Under the pieces are notes generated by a model. The model saw nothing but the letters and a program-made list of their open reading frames with translations, did no database searches and had not been told where the DNA came from. Position numbers and translations under genes: made by a program. Below are positions 12,329 to 24,377 of a stretch of DNA of 64,000 nucleotides, piece by piece (position 1 is the stretch's first letter; each line of letters starts with the position of its first letter). This stretch comes from Phoenix dactylifera (taxonomy: Eukaryota; Streptophyta; Magnoliopsida; Arecales; Arecaceae), in the NCBI RefSeq assembly GCF_009389715.1, contig NC_052397.1:15324129-15388128 (forward strand). Reading direction: 5' to 3'.

Positions 12329-15300
12329 TCAGGTTGGAGAAGAATAATTCCCAAATTTATCAATAATTTGTTGGTAGAACTTCCAAGATGGATTTGCCCC
12401 TGTTATTGCTCGCTGGCCAAATGGGTGAGCAAAAACATAGTGTTGGACATTGTCAGCCATAGCTAGCCCTTCTAAGTAGACTCGAATATCTCCTCCTGGA
12501 CCTGCTCATGAATATTAAAGACAAATTTGGACTCTGCATAGCAAGAAAAAAAAGGAAAAAGGGGGCGAAACAAAAAAAAAAACAGACATACAGATCATGT
12601 AAAATATTTACCTATAGAATTGTCACCTTCATCATAAAAATGGTAGGGATATGGAAAGATAGCAGTGTGCGGCTAAACAAGAATTCAAGAGAAGAAATGG
12701 ATGAGAGAGATATCATGCAGAAAACTGAAAAATCTGATAAAGGTGATATATCCATTCGGAAATGCCAAAAATGGTAAAAAGATGGACTCCTTACAGGATT
12801 ACAGAGGGCCTTGTAAGGAGAGTCATCCACCAGCAACGTATTTGATGGCAAGTACTCTCCACTCTCCCATGGAAGATCAGGATCCTCTTTGTTCCATAGT
12901 TTCTTCATTTCTTTCAAAACCAATGGCTTTTCCACATTCTCAACTGTTGAGAACCCAGTGAGAGTGCATTTGGATCTATCCTGAACAAAATTGCAAAGAT
13001 GTCAACTGAATGCAGCTGAAATTAAAAGAAATATGTTACAGATGCAATACAATAGATAGCATTTCTCACTTCCTGCAAATGAAGATCATCTACAAGGAAC
13101 GGTTAGAAACTATACTAGAAGCAAGCCTCATCCAAGAATTGGCATAAAGTATGAAATATGACCTAGAATACCATTCCAGCAGAAATGGTAAGTTCCAATG
13201 TTGCAGTTAAGGTAAGCGGAACCAGTACCGAACCGGCCAAACGCAAAAAAAAAAAAAAAATTCCGCGGCGCGCGCACGTCCGCGTTTTAGCCACAGAGTG
13301 GCATCTGCGTGGGCTCGCTGCCCTGCGCGCATGGAATCGCGCACGAGCGTGCTGCCCCGCGCGCAGACGCCTTTTTTTTTCTTTTTTTCCCTTCCCTTCT
13401 TTCTCCTTCCCAAACTCTCTTCCTCTCCTTTCTTCCCCTCTCTCCTCCTCTCTTTCTCCTCTTCTCCCACGAGCAAAGAAGGGGCCGGAATCGCGAGCAA
13501 GATGGGTGATCCTCATCGGCCCGAAGCCCAGTGCGACAGGTAGGCTTTTTCTCTTCTTCTTCTTCTCCTCTTTCTCTTCTCCTTCCCCTTCTTTCTTCCT
13601 CTTCTTTCCTCTTCTTCTTCTTCTTCTTCGATGCTGGTACCGGGCATGTACCGATTTGCACCGGTACGGGCAAGAAGCCGTTCGGTTCCGACCTCTTTTC
13701 TATGATTGTACCGTACCGGTGCTGGCCGGTACAGGTACGGTACAGGTTGAACCGGTCCGTTCCGACTGGTACAACAGGCTTTGGTTGCAATAAACTTAGA
13801 TAGCTAGAAACAAATATTCCTTGAAGATGACCACATACATCATAGATGATATATCAGAAGGACCCTCAACTTATTTTCTATGGTTACTTTGCCTGACACT
13901 TCGGATAATCAGCATACATCAATGAGACCTTTCCCACTGTAAAGGCTCCTTTGTGGCAGGAGAGATAAAAATACAGTATTTTTTATTCAGACTCCAAGGT
14001 TGCTTCAGCTCCAAGATTTACATATACCTTTCGCATTAGGTAACAAACTGTTAGGGTTACTAATAATTGTATTAAGGAATAGTAGCTCAAGATAATTTAC
14101 TGTTTTTCACTGAAGAAAATGAAGCGTTCATCAAGTAGAAAAAAAATTAACATACAAACTATTGATGAGAACTAGAAAAGAACAGTGAAGTATTTCATAA
14201 CCGGGTTCAGATACATCAATACAAGCAACATCGTAATATTTCAAAATGAAATAAAAGAAACTGCCAAGATTAGTGTTTTTACAAAACACTTACCCAGCAA
14301 AACAACAACCTATGTTTAGCATCCCCCATGAGATAATCAACCATAGCATCAACATTTTTTCTGCAGAAATTTTGAAGCCCATCAATGATAGAACCACAGC
14401 AGAAAATTCAGCAGAACCAAAAATATAGTAGTAGGCCACCAACTGCATAATAACTTAGCTCTAAGATGCTTTCACAATGAAGAAATAACACAAAGGAAAA
14501 AAAAGTAAAAGAACAAAAAGGTGAACCATAAAAAATTTGAAGACATACCTCAATTTTGATGACCAGATCCCTATATCAAATTTCTCGAAGCAGAAGTTCA
14601 GAAAATTGTCACAGAATGGCCTTTTAAAGACTGAAATGCAATACAAAAGTCTACATTAGCACCTAAATTTTAAAAGAATGGCAGCTTGTAATTTAACATA
14701 AGATGTTAAACATCGCTGTCAATGTTCACCTGCTTGTTTGTCAATCCGTTTATCTGCATTAAGGGTTTTCCGATAATCAAGGACAGCATCAGCCAGCACT
14801 CCATTAAGATCAAGAACAAGCAACTTTTTTTTAGTGCAACTAATTAATGATCTTCCTGGTGAAACATGCAGCGCATCCAATTTCTTATCCTGGTTCCTAG
14901 TCAAATCTACGGAGATACAATGCTCCACAGCATGGTTCACTGATAAAGAAGGCACTTCTCTCCCATCCTGATAACGAGTTGCGTCTCTGTGATTGCACAA
15001 AGGCATTACATTTGAAACATAATCTTTACGATCTGCAGGTTTCACATTCTCTGACGCATTGATATTATTCTTTCCCACAACTTCTCTTTGTGCAATGTCT
15101 GATTTAGATGAACGCAAAGCAGAATATTTTTCTCGATCAAGTCCAGTTCTATACTGAGACAAGGAAAAAACCTTCTGTTTCCCCCTTTCTGCTTTTCTTC
15201 TTTTATTGGACTGAGTATTTTTCACAGTACCCAAGTTTGAACTAATTCCAGTATGCATTTTGCTTTTAGTCAAATCAACATGAGCATCTATGATCAAAGC

Positions 15301-17789
15301 ACTATTTTCCTTCTCCTCTGATGACCCCTTAGTGTCGCCAATTGCTGTTCTGATACTAAAATTCTTCAACCTATGGCCCTTCCCTACAATCCCTGGTAAA
15401 AATGACCTCTTAGCAGAGGTGCCACTTTGAGCAGCTAAGAATGAGGAGCATACCATAGAACCACTGTCAGAAGGCCTTATCTTGCCTCTTTTTCTATGCC
15501 TCCTACGTTTCCTTGAATTAGCAGGCTTTGACTCATTCAAGTTGGACTTCTTTAGTGTATCAGAATCAGTACTTTTCAAATTGGTGGATTTCACATCATT
15601 TTTCTCATCTGATATTTTTCCCCTATTCCTCTCTTCCATGGCCTCGACCCTATTTGCGACTGGCAAGCTATGCTTTTCCGTTCTCCTCTTCCGCTTCTCT
15701 CGTCCTAATTGAGTTCCTAAACACCATAAAACTAATAAGCTTTCTTAACGCATAATAAAAGAAATACACAAAGGCATTAAGATATATTGATATTGAGCTT
15801 GAATAAGAAATGATACAATAAAAGAGAAGAAGACAAGCTTCCCTAGACTGGAAACTATGCCTATCAAAGATACATTATTCAAATAAAAAAGCTCTAGTGT
15901 GTAAATTTATGCAGGCATACTCACATGACTTTAAATCTCACATGCTTTTAGTCCAAATGTGAGCTTGAGGAATCCTAAGCAAGTATCCACATCTTAGAGA
16001 AAATAGCATGTGCATGCACATATTCCATAGGTAGATTAATCGTTAAATATACCATTCATAGAATGCCACAGAAAAGATTTTGCATCTACTATTTCTCATA
16101 CTATGGTTGACCATATCAGCGTATAACATTTTTCCCTTAATCTGAAGTGAGACAAGTCCATGAATAAATGGGAAATATTAGAAGATATGCAGAAACATAA
16201 TACAAAATATGTTGTAAGCGGCTCAAATCAATTGCAAGCCCTAAGTTCATGTCATCAAAGACGCTAAGTTAGGGTCCAATATTACTTCACCAGGAATATT
16301 GAGATTTGCCCAAACTTCAAGGAAAACTACAGAAAGTCTCAAATTCAGGAAAATAAAAATGAAATAGATAATCAACAACCGGAAACATCTTAGAAAATTG
16401 TAAAAATTCCACAAGCATTCACAATATTATGCGCAAAAAGAGAAAGTTACAAAATCAAAGTGCCACCATTTTCCACAAATCTCTCACCACCTTTTACTTC
16501 ATGCCCATCATTTTCAGGTCTCCTACATGTTTCATTCCCATTTTCGAGACCTCTCCTCTCTTCCTGCCGGCCCTAAAAGTTTCATTTCATTTATTTTGCA
16601 AAGCATATAAGAATGGTGAATGGATCATCAGGCCCACTTATATTAACTGTAAGGATTCTTTACATTTTAACAGAATCAGCAATAGTTGTAACTGTCCAAT
16701 TATTTGTTGCTATACCTGGATCCTTTTTCTTTTCTATGTTTAAAACTTTTACATTGATATTATTCTTCTTGCTCTTTGTTTAGCAGTTGTTCATTCCATT
16801 ATCTCACATTGCCATTCAATAAAAATCAATTCAATTATACCCACAGGCTTCTGCAGAGCAGGTAAGGCTGAGTAAAGTTTTCATATGATGCATCTCAACA
16901 CCACAACTTTAAAGAGCAAAATGTCAATATATCATAAATCAGAACAACAATGCGGAAGAGAGAGTTGCATCAAAAAGTAATGAAAAAATCATGCAATTTT
17001 AATAACTACAATAAACAGACTCAGGAATGTGAGGTCAGGATGCATTTCTTTCAAATCCTTATGATTTCTACAGATATGTTTTCGTGGACCAATAACTGTC
17101 TTTCCCAATAACCATGTCTTAGTGTTGGAAGAAAGTACTTTGAGGTAAACCAAAAGGTAGGCACCAAGAACTATTAACTATTAGGTCACATATCATAAAT
17201 TTAAACCTTAATATCAGAAAGCAAGCTAAACCCTAATTTCCCGCTTTTCAATATCAAACCGAAACATATACTCCAAAAAAAATAGGCAAGAAAAGCCAAC
17301 TTCCCATCTTCTTCGCTCATATCAAAGATATATGAGACCTAGAACATCCATCTCAACTTCATTTTACTAGGCAAAACTGCATGAAGAACACAAAAACTAT
17401 GGGGAAAAATTCAACGTAGCAGATAGTCTACTCAAATTAAAACAGACAGGAAATCAAGGAGATCCTTTCAATTTCATTTTTCTTTACAAAATCAGATCCA
17501 TTGCACAAGTATTTGGAACAAATTAGTAAACAGAGGATTAGTCTCAAATTAGAAGCGAAAAGCCAAAAAACAGAAGATAGAAAAACCACCGTTAATCAGC
17601 ATCATTGCTTCAGCAAATAATACCACAGGGTGTGAGAAATCTTAAAAAGAAAGGGAAAACCAGAATACATGATCGAATCACAAGTCATGAGAGAATCCGC
17701 CATCCGACAATCGCCGCGAATCGGCGGCGATCATTCGGACATTGGAGCACGAGAGTCACACCTGAGCTCGGGATTTTCCGGTTCCCCAT
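12329..17789 (-). CDS. FCP1 homology (NLI-interacting factor-like) HAD-type protein
   Basis: Seven coding exons on the minus strand: 17,762-17,789; 14,730-15,716; 14,549-14,630; 14,294-14,360; 12,795-12,980; 12,612-12,672; 12,329-12,501. All introns are GT-AG and the phases join without a break into 527 aa. Residues 1-300 are Lys/Ser-rich with basic clusters and look disordered and possibly nuclear. The FCP1-type HAD domain spans about 305-527: motif I VLDLNGVLAD (Asp312; the second Asp of DxD is Asn314), motif II GIWSS near 359-363, conserved Lys region, and VDDSPYKA (Asp440-Asp441). FCP1/SCP enzymes dephosphorylate serine in proteins such as the RNA polymerase II tail; substrates of this plant subgroup are unknown to me. 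The start ATG at 17,789 is chosen because it alone gives an open frame across intron 1; ATG 15,640 is a downstream alternative. Confidence 0.85.
13190..13795. mobile_element. GGTACC-rich MITE-like insertion in intron
   Basis: Lies in the intron between the 14,294-14,360 and 12,795-12,980 exons of the phosphatase-like gene. The ends carry GGAACCAGTACCGAACCGG on the left and CCGGT-CCGTTCC-GACTGGTAC on the right, roughly inverted to each other; the middle is a long C/T tract. The flanks contain similar words (ATGTTGCA and TGGTTGCA), a possible worn 8-bp duplication. The several 60-200 aa open frames here on both strands are low-complexity artefacts. Confidence 0.5.
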
Positions 17790-17902
17790 CGCGGCTCCCT
17801 CCCTCTTTCTCTCGATCCAAATCGAAACCGAAGGGGCCAGTAGGTCGCGTGGGCCGAATCCCTAATTCGTCACAAAGGCGACTCTGCTTGGTGCTGTGGT
17901 GC
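17725..17902 (-). promoter_or_regulatory. first exon and 5'UTR of the phosphatase-like gene
   Basis: On the minus strand this segment contains the 5' leader, the ATG at 17,789, 28 coding bases and the donor CAG/GTGTGACT at 17,761. A diverged copy lies at 18,650-18,832, so this is one half of a duplicated block. The adjoining 17,900-18,260 is very GC-rich, as expected of a plant 5' region, but I could not place a TATA box with confidence. Confidence 0.6.
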
Positions 17903-18420
17903 GGTCGGTGGAGTCGGGGAGGTGGGGTGGTCGGGGGCTCGAGTGAACTGTGGCGAAAGGAAGACTGAAGAGGGGCGGGGAGACGGCGGTGACGGGTGGC
18001 GGCTCTGTTGCCGCCAAGCGGCTCACGGCAGTGAGAGAGGAGGGGGGTGGCGGGATTTTGGGGGAAGTGAGGGAGGGAGGAGAAGGAGGCGAAGGGGGAA
18101 GGGGTGGTGGTGCTCGGCGGACGGGCTTCACGGCCGGCGGCGCGGCGTGTGAGCGAAGAGCTGCGCGGCGGCAAGTCGGGGAAAGGGATCGAGTTTCGGG
18201 GGAGGGCTGGGAGTGGCCGAGTGGGAACCTGGGAGACTAGGGCAACTGGACCAAATGGCAAAGGTCAATCGGGAGGGGGCTGGGCCGGCTGGGAGACTTC
18301 AGCGAATCAGCGATCAATGCCTTTTAGTAAGATCGTGGTATGTCCTAGAAAGCAACCGAAAGAGGCACATCAAAAGGTCTGAAATAAGTCTAGCCTGCCC
18401 CATTTTGCTGTGAGCTATAT
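17903..18420. other. GC-rich upstream region
   Basis: GC-rich, G-rich on the plus strand, with GGGAGG/GGCGG words. Several overlapping open frames exist on both strands, but they are consequences of base composition: none has a motif, and the longest (minus, 17,731-18,261) joins the next exon out of frame. Probably core promoter or 5'UTR of the minus-strand gene. Confidence 0.45.
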
Positions 18421-18503
18421 TGAGCCCGTTTGAGCCCGTTTGGGCCGGCTGGGAGACTTAGCGTATCAGCAATCAGACTCCAGCTGGAAGACTAAAGCAC
18501 GTT

Positions 18504-18649
18504 TAGGTTCGTGAGCTGCTCCGGCTTGAGCTCGAGTATAAATAGGCCTTATGTTGAACTCAGACTCAAGCTCGTTTGACTAACGAGCCGAATCCGAGCC
18601 AGACTTTTACTGAAATGAGTCCGAGCAGCTCGGCTCATTAACAGACCTA
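18504..18649. mobile_element. small hAT-like MITE, about 146 bp
   Basis: Ends TAGGTTCGTGAGCTGCTC and, reversed, TAGGTCTGTTAATGAGCCGA are imperfect inverted repeats; the interior is GAGCTC/GAGCC-rich. It sits directly between the two copies of the duplicated first-exon block. No matching target-site duplication is seen, perhaps because the right flank is the duplicate copy. Confidence 0.45.
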
Positions 18650-18832
18650 GCGGCGATCATTCAGATATTAGAGCACGAGAGTGACACCTGAGCTCGGGAT
18701 TTTCCGGTTCCCATAGTGGCTCCTTCTCTCTCTCTCTCTTTCTCTCAATCCAAATCGAAGGGACCTGTAGGTTGCGTCGGCTGAATCCCTAATTCGTCAA
18801 AAAGGTGATTTTGCTTGTGCCCGCTGTGGTAT
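18650..18832 (-). pseudogene. diverged duplicate of the phosphatase gene's first exon
   Basis: About 180 bp matching 17,725-17,902 in the same orientation, including the leader, an ATG, and the donor region (GAGCTCAG/GTGTCACT). One base is lost just after the ATG compared with the functional copy, so splicing to the 15,716 acceptor would run into a stop within a few codons. It cannot give the same N-terminus but could still act as an alternative promoter or noncoding first exon. Confidence 0.65.
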
Positions 18833-19440
18833 GTTAGTTAACATACTCCTCTGCCACAGGGACTGAATAAAGATTTCCCTGCTTCCTAATGAAGGATTTA
18901 AGCTAAAGGGGACTGGATAGATAAAATACCGATCGGGAACAACTGAACAAGTGAAGGGAGATCGATGGATCTTCTCCTAGGGTTTTAGCCATTAAATAGA
19001 AAACTTCTATTTTTTGGGGGAACGGATCTGCCGTCCGATTTGTCTTAACGTCATCTTGTCCGTTCGCGAGACGCGTCACGGTCAAACAACGGAGAGATTG
19101 GATCATATTGTACTTACGCGATATTTGCCGTCTGATTCCGTGGAGCGACACACCAATCAGACGGTCTCGTTCTTTTGATCATTGATGGCATTCGATGATT
19201 CGTATTGGAGAATCATAGCACATGATTTGTACGCTGCAATGAAGCCCGCAGGAAGCTAAACTGTACCCCAAATTTCTTCCGCTGCTCTCTCTCTCTCTCG
19301 TCGCATGGAACTATAACCCAAGCGGAAAAGCTTGGAATTTTTATTCAAAAAAAGAAATGGTTAAAAGTTGGTGAAAAAAAGGTATAATGTTACCAAATCT
19401 TATTTATGTAAAACAGCATATAAATATGTCAAAAAAAAAT
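18833..19440. other. intergenic, no gene seen
   Basis: Moderately GC-rich at 19,000-19,150, then AT-rich, with a short CTCTCT run near 19,285. No gene or paired repeat ends were recognised. Confidence 0.4.
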
Positions 19441-19450
19441 TGATGCAAAA

Positions 19451-19502
<52 letters not shown>

Positions 19503-20833
19503 TTATCAAACACTTGTTTTGTATGTGTACACATTTTTTTCTCTTTTTTTTTTGCGCATATACCAGTACCATTTAATGTCGTTAAAAAGTTAGCAATTTA
19601 AAATTAAAATGATGAATATGCCCTTAATGGGTAAACATGCGAAAAAAAAATATTTATAAGGATATACATGCAAATAGCAATTTTGGAGAGTGTATACGTA
19701 AACAAAAAAAATTAGATTTTTGTATAAATATCCTTCTAAATATTAGAATTTGCATGAATACCCTCTAAAGTCATATTTACGTGTATGCGCTTACAAAATA
19801 CTATTTTTGTATGAATACCTTTGATATAGCAATTCAGCTAATGTAATTAGTCAAAATCATATTTATTTAAATTAAAATTATGAAAGTATCTTTTTATTCT
19901 TAAAGCGGATAATGGGTTACGGGTCTCATTGAAAACTGATATCTCTATCGTCTTTGAAAAAAAATTTGATCTCTCTCGACATTTTTTTTCACTTCTTCAT
20001 CCGGAATCCAATCATTCCCACGACTCTCTTTTCTACTATAGATAGCCTTTCATTGTATCCTTTTTTTTAATTATGAAGATAGTCAAGTCCTGCCTTTAAC
20101 TTTATAAATTATTTAAGAAAAAGTGTTGTGAGAGATTTACGATATTTATTTTTTAGTGTATGAGATTTACAATGCATATCTTTTAGAGTTGGAAAATTTT
20201 TTATGTGCAAGTTGGTAGCTGATTTAATATTACTGTGATAAGATGGGCCCCTTTCTTTAGATCTTTTCTTCTTCTAGAAAATTGAAGCTCTAAAAAAAAG
20301 TGGTTAAGATACATAACGTAAGGAATATCCTTCTACCACATGACTATCGAGGTTATTAATAAGTTTGAAGGGTTCGAAGTTTTTCAATAACTTTGCTTGG
20401 AAAGGATTGATGTTGTTCTTTCGCCCATGAGCATAGCAGTAGAAAGAAAGCTTGATCATTGCAATATATTATGTGCCTTAAAGAGATTCTAATTTTTTTT
20501 ATATTTTAATATATGCCCTCATACAAGCACCTAAAACAATAAATATTATAGGCTATGTTTCGATGAAATAAAATATATTAGTTGTTATAAATGAAGAAGA
20601 ATAAAGTAGAATAATCTCATAATTAGTAAAAAAACTTTCCTAATTTTTTTGTTATCTAATTGTTAAATTAATCTTTTTCTTTGGTCATATTTTTACGAAA
20701 ATATTAAGAAGCAGGCATTAGACAAATCCGAGTATTAAAATAGATTAAAATAAAAAAAATTAAATTAAATTTTTTTGCATGTAAACCTACCTAAATGTGT
20801 GAAATTGCATGAATACTCCCGCAAAATATTATT

Positions 20834-20894
<61 letters not shown>

Positions 20895-21150
20895 TTATAG
20901 ATGTTTTTGTTTATTGCATATCTATCCATTAAGAAAATTTCAGTTATATTTAATTTTAAACCGCTAATTTCTTAACGGTGTTAGATAGTGTGGGCACATA
21001 TGTAAGAAAATATATATATATATATATACATATAAAACAAATATTTTATAAAAATATACATACAAATATAAATTTTGAAAGAATATTTATACAAATTTTA
21101 ATATTTAGAAAAATGCGTACAAAAAAAAACTCTATTTTTTTTGAAAATAT
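19440..21150. mobile_element. AT-rich element with long diverged inverted repeats
   Basis: Sequence around 19,565-19,680 (containing GTTAAAAAGTTAGCAATTTA and AATTAAAA) recurs inverted around 20,885-20,995 (GTTAAGAAATTAGCGGTTTA on the opposite strand). TA microsatellites lie next to both arms, at about 19,455-19,500 and 20,836-20,893, and further similar words extend the arms outward. The pattern suits a non-autonomous transposon with long terminal inverted repeats of about 1.7 kb, possibly Mutator-like. I cannot define exact termini. No transposase frame is present. Confidence 0.5.
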
Positions 21151-23775
21151 TAATAATTGCTGAACCAATGCTTTCATCGCAGGGGCCCATGCACATAATT
21201 GGTCCTTATTTTTCAGCTAGCATTATTTAGCTTCAACTTATTTTAATGGCATCAAGTTTTACTAGTGAAGGTCATGTCCGACGTTTGAAATCAATATGGC
21301 GATTTTCGCATTTTAGCAATTTATATATATATTCATAACATAATAATAAAAATATCCGACACTTTAATAATGACCATTAAAACATAGCCATAGCCAACAA
21401 TTTTTTTTATTAAATATATAATAGATATTTTATACAATTTTTTCAAAAAGGATATGTTTGATCAAACACAAACTACTCTAAAATATACCACTTTTGATCA
21501 ACCAAATATACAAAAACTATGATATATTCATACATCAATTTTCAAAAAAAAAATTCCACAAATCAGCCAAGTCCTAAAGGATGAAGAGAATACTGTTTCT
21601 TTTTTTTCTTTTTTCCTTTGTTTGAGGGTTGGGGGGGTGTGGACTTAGAAAATGGATAGCATCACTGCTCAAAAACACCTCCAGCTTTAAAAATTGGGCA
21701 GTAGCACTACCCATCAACAACCACCTGTTTTGAAAACCTAGTAGCATCACTGGACATCAAGCAGAGAAAATGAAGGTGCAAGGTTATTATCAGCAAACCA
21801 ATCAGCAAAAATGAAAAGATTTAAATGTGATGGTAGGTCATATGGTAGTAGGAGAAAATAGGTGGCAGTATCCTGCCTAGACACCTTAAAATTCACTAGC
21901 CTGCTTAAAGCAACAAAACTAAAGTAGCAATTGTCATTGCTCCATGAGAGAATTTACTCTTCAATGTACCATTATTAGCACTAACACAGTAACATATCAC
22001 CTTAGGAGTGCTCTTTAACAAATTTTCCTGGAATGAATGATACAAAACCTATGTTGGTTTCCCTATTTTCACCATTACTAAGACGCCATATGTACATTCA
22101 AATTAAACACTACCAGTGAATTGATTGACAATTTTTTTTATAATTAGGAATCTTCAATTCTCCTATATAATACCTTCCCAGTACATATAAGTCTCATTCA
22201 CAACAATCAGTGTGAATTTCTTGAGCATGCTTCCCTGCTAGCAGCTCATTAAGTCTTTGCAATCAAACAATATCTGTCTGGATCATTCATCAGATAAAAG
22301 GATGGCATAAAAAGGACTAAGTTTAGACTTCTGACATCATTTACAAGCACAGACATTAAAAAACATGGCAACTGCAAAATTGTTGGTTACCTTGTTTGAC
22401 AAGCAGGGTGGCTCAGCCTGCCTACCCCTTATTTACAGTTTGTCGTCTCTCTTTATACAGGATTTGGCTACATGCCATTTGTACAAGGCTGTTCCTCTCT
22501 CTTCTTTTTCTTCTTCTTCCAGCACCATCTCCTTATCTTCTATAAATTCATCACATGTAACGGAACCATGATTTGAGCAAAATGTTAGATTCCATAATCA
22601 GAACGCAGCAGCAACAATCATTGTAACTACTACAAAACATGTGCCCTATGATCGTAACTGGCTTCAAGATAAAGGATAATTTAGCAGATGATTTTTATCT
22701 TACCAGCAAAGGAAAAAATTCAGGATTAGGCTTTGTAGCATGAGCATTGTTCATTTTATGTAGATTTACAAAGATTCACTTCCAATGATGCACTGAAAGA
22801 GGGAAAAAAATCAAAATGAGTTTAACCAAATAAGAAATGAGAATGTGTGGCACATTTTCATTTGAGACTGAAAAATCTTCACAATCAGGCTAAGGCCTAG
22901 ATAAGGTAAAATTTGGTCATGCAAGACCTCTAGTAATACACTTGACAAATGAAACGTACTCCAATTTAAGATTCCCACAAGGTCATTGACTCCATTTGAG
23001 TCCTTGGCCTGCTCAAGGAAAGCAAAAACCTCCATAGCAATAAGGGATATATGAAAAGTTTATTCCTTAGCATGCAAGACTTTTCAATCCAAAACTGTTA
23101 GAAGAGCGCTAATCCCAGTCAACCCATGGCCCCTATATCATCAATATTAATAAACTGACTATGTGAAGTGAGAATTTAATTATGCTTTTCCAACAATCTA
23201 TCCTGAAAATATTCGCACTCATTCTTCAATACATTACCGACAGTGTACTAGCCATAAAAAAATACTTCATTTGCCTCAATATCCCTGTACCACACGATGC
23301 CACCAGTTCAGCCTAATACATGTCCATGCGTACATATTTGCAAAACCATCAGCTCCAGCAACAACTCATGTGAGAAATGCTAATATCTACTCTCTCCAAA
23401 GCATTTAAGGGGCTCTATGAGTAATGATAATTATAAAAGCATCACATAAATACTTTTCATCCTAGGAAAAATATGCTTATTCCACTTTATCTTGGGGTGA
23501 CACTAAAGAAACATCTTAAAGTTTCAAAAGTCCCCAAATTCTAGTATCCTTTTAGTTTACATTTTGTCAAGAAGAACATGGACTTATTCTGCGATCATGA
23601 CCAAATGCGGCTCTTTTTGCTTCAGTTACAGCTTCATAAGTTAAGCATATGTTTTAATTTACTTTCTATTGGAAACAGTATCTGAATCAAAACTTTAGAT
23701 TGTTAATGGAACAATGCACATCAGATTGGTCAACATTCATCAAAACTATTGTACCTAAGATCAGTATTAATAGTA
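21151..23775. other. intergenic, no gene seen
   Basis: AT-rich. A minus-strand open stretch around 22,420-22,600 is Glu/Lys-rich because of a GAA run and has no recognisable motif. No other supported feature. Confidence 0.4.
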
Positions 23776-24246
23776 GCATTCATTTGATATTCTTATTTAC
23801 ACGTAATGCAACATAGGATGCACTAAATCCATTTAATTATATCTACTGATGCTTATATTTTGGTGTGTTAAGCTCCATACTGTTTGAGAAGAATAGCATT
23901 GCATCCCATGGATTCATAAATCGCTACAACGGGACGGTATCATTGGTATTGTATCATTCCAACAAAAAACAGGCACCTGTTCAGGTGCCGAGCCACGAAA
24001 ACCCTGTGCAGCATTCATTTGATATTTTGATTTACATGTAAACCAAAATAGGATGCACTAAATCCATCTAATTTATCTCCACTCATGCTTATAATTTGGT
24101 GCAACAAGCTCCACATATTTCTGTTGTGAAGAACGACAATACATCCCCTGGATTCATAAACTACTGAAATGGGGCGGTATCATTAGTCCCATAGCATTAC
24201 AACACGAAAGCAACACCAGTTCAGGAACAGATACACAAAAATCCTG
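23776..24246. repeat. tandem duplication, 235-bp unit, two copies
   Basis: The phrase GCATTCATTTGATATT starts both units (23,776 and 24,011). Shared blocks follow in order: AGGATGCACTAAATCCAT, CATGCTTAT-type, GGATTCATAAA, CGGTATCATTA/TGG, and CAGTTCAGG-like. The copies differ by roughly one base in six or seven, so the duplication is old. Confidence 0.85.
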
Positions 24247-24377
24247 TGTATCAATATGTACCTGTCATACCGATGCATACTAACAATGCGCCAACTGTAC
24301 CTATGCGTTCTGATAGTTTTTCATTCTTTTAATATTGTCGGTTTCGTTATATACCATTGGTACCAGTACCATACCAT

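Noticed and set aside
13163..13803. Several overlapping 60-200 aa frames on both strands
   Set aside because: They read through a C/T tract and GC-rich MITE ends; residues are Lys/Arg/Glu or Phe/Ser/Leu runs with no domain, and the whole stretch is intronic.
17731..18261. 176-codon minus-strand frame upstream of the phosphatase gene
   Set aside because: Pro/Arg/Ser-rich composition from a GC-rich promoter; spliced at the exon 1 donor it meets a stop in exon 2, whereas the frame from ATG 17,789 stays open.
22360..22600. Minus-strand Glu-rich open stretch ending in DDKL and a stop
   Set aside because: The composition comes from a GAA run; I found no acceptor or partner exon and no recognisable family.
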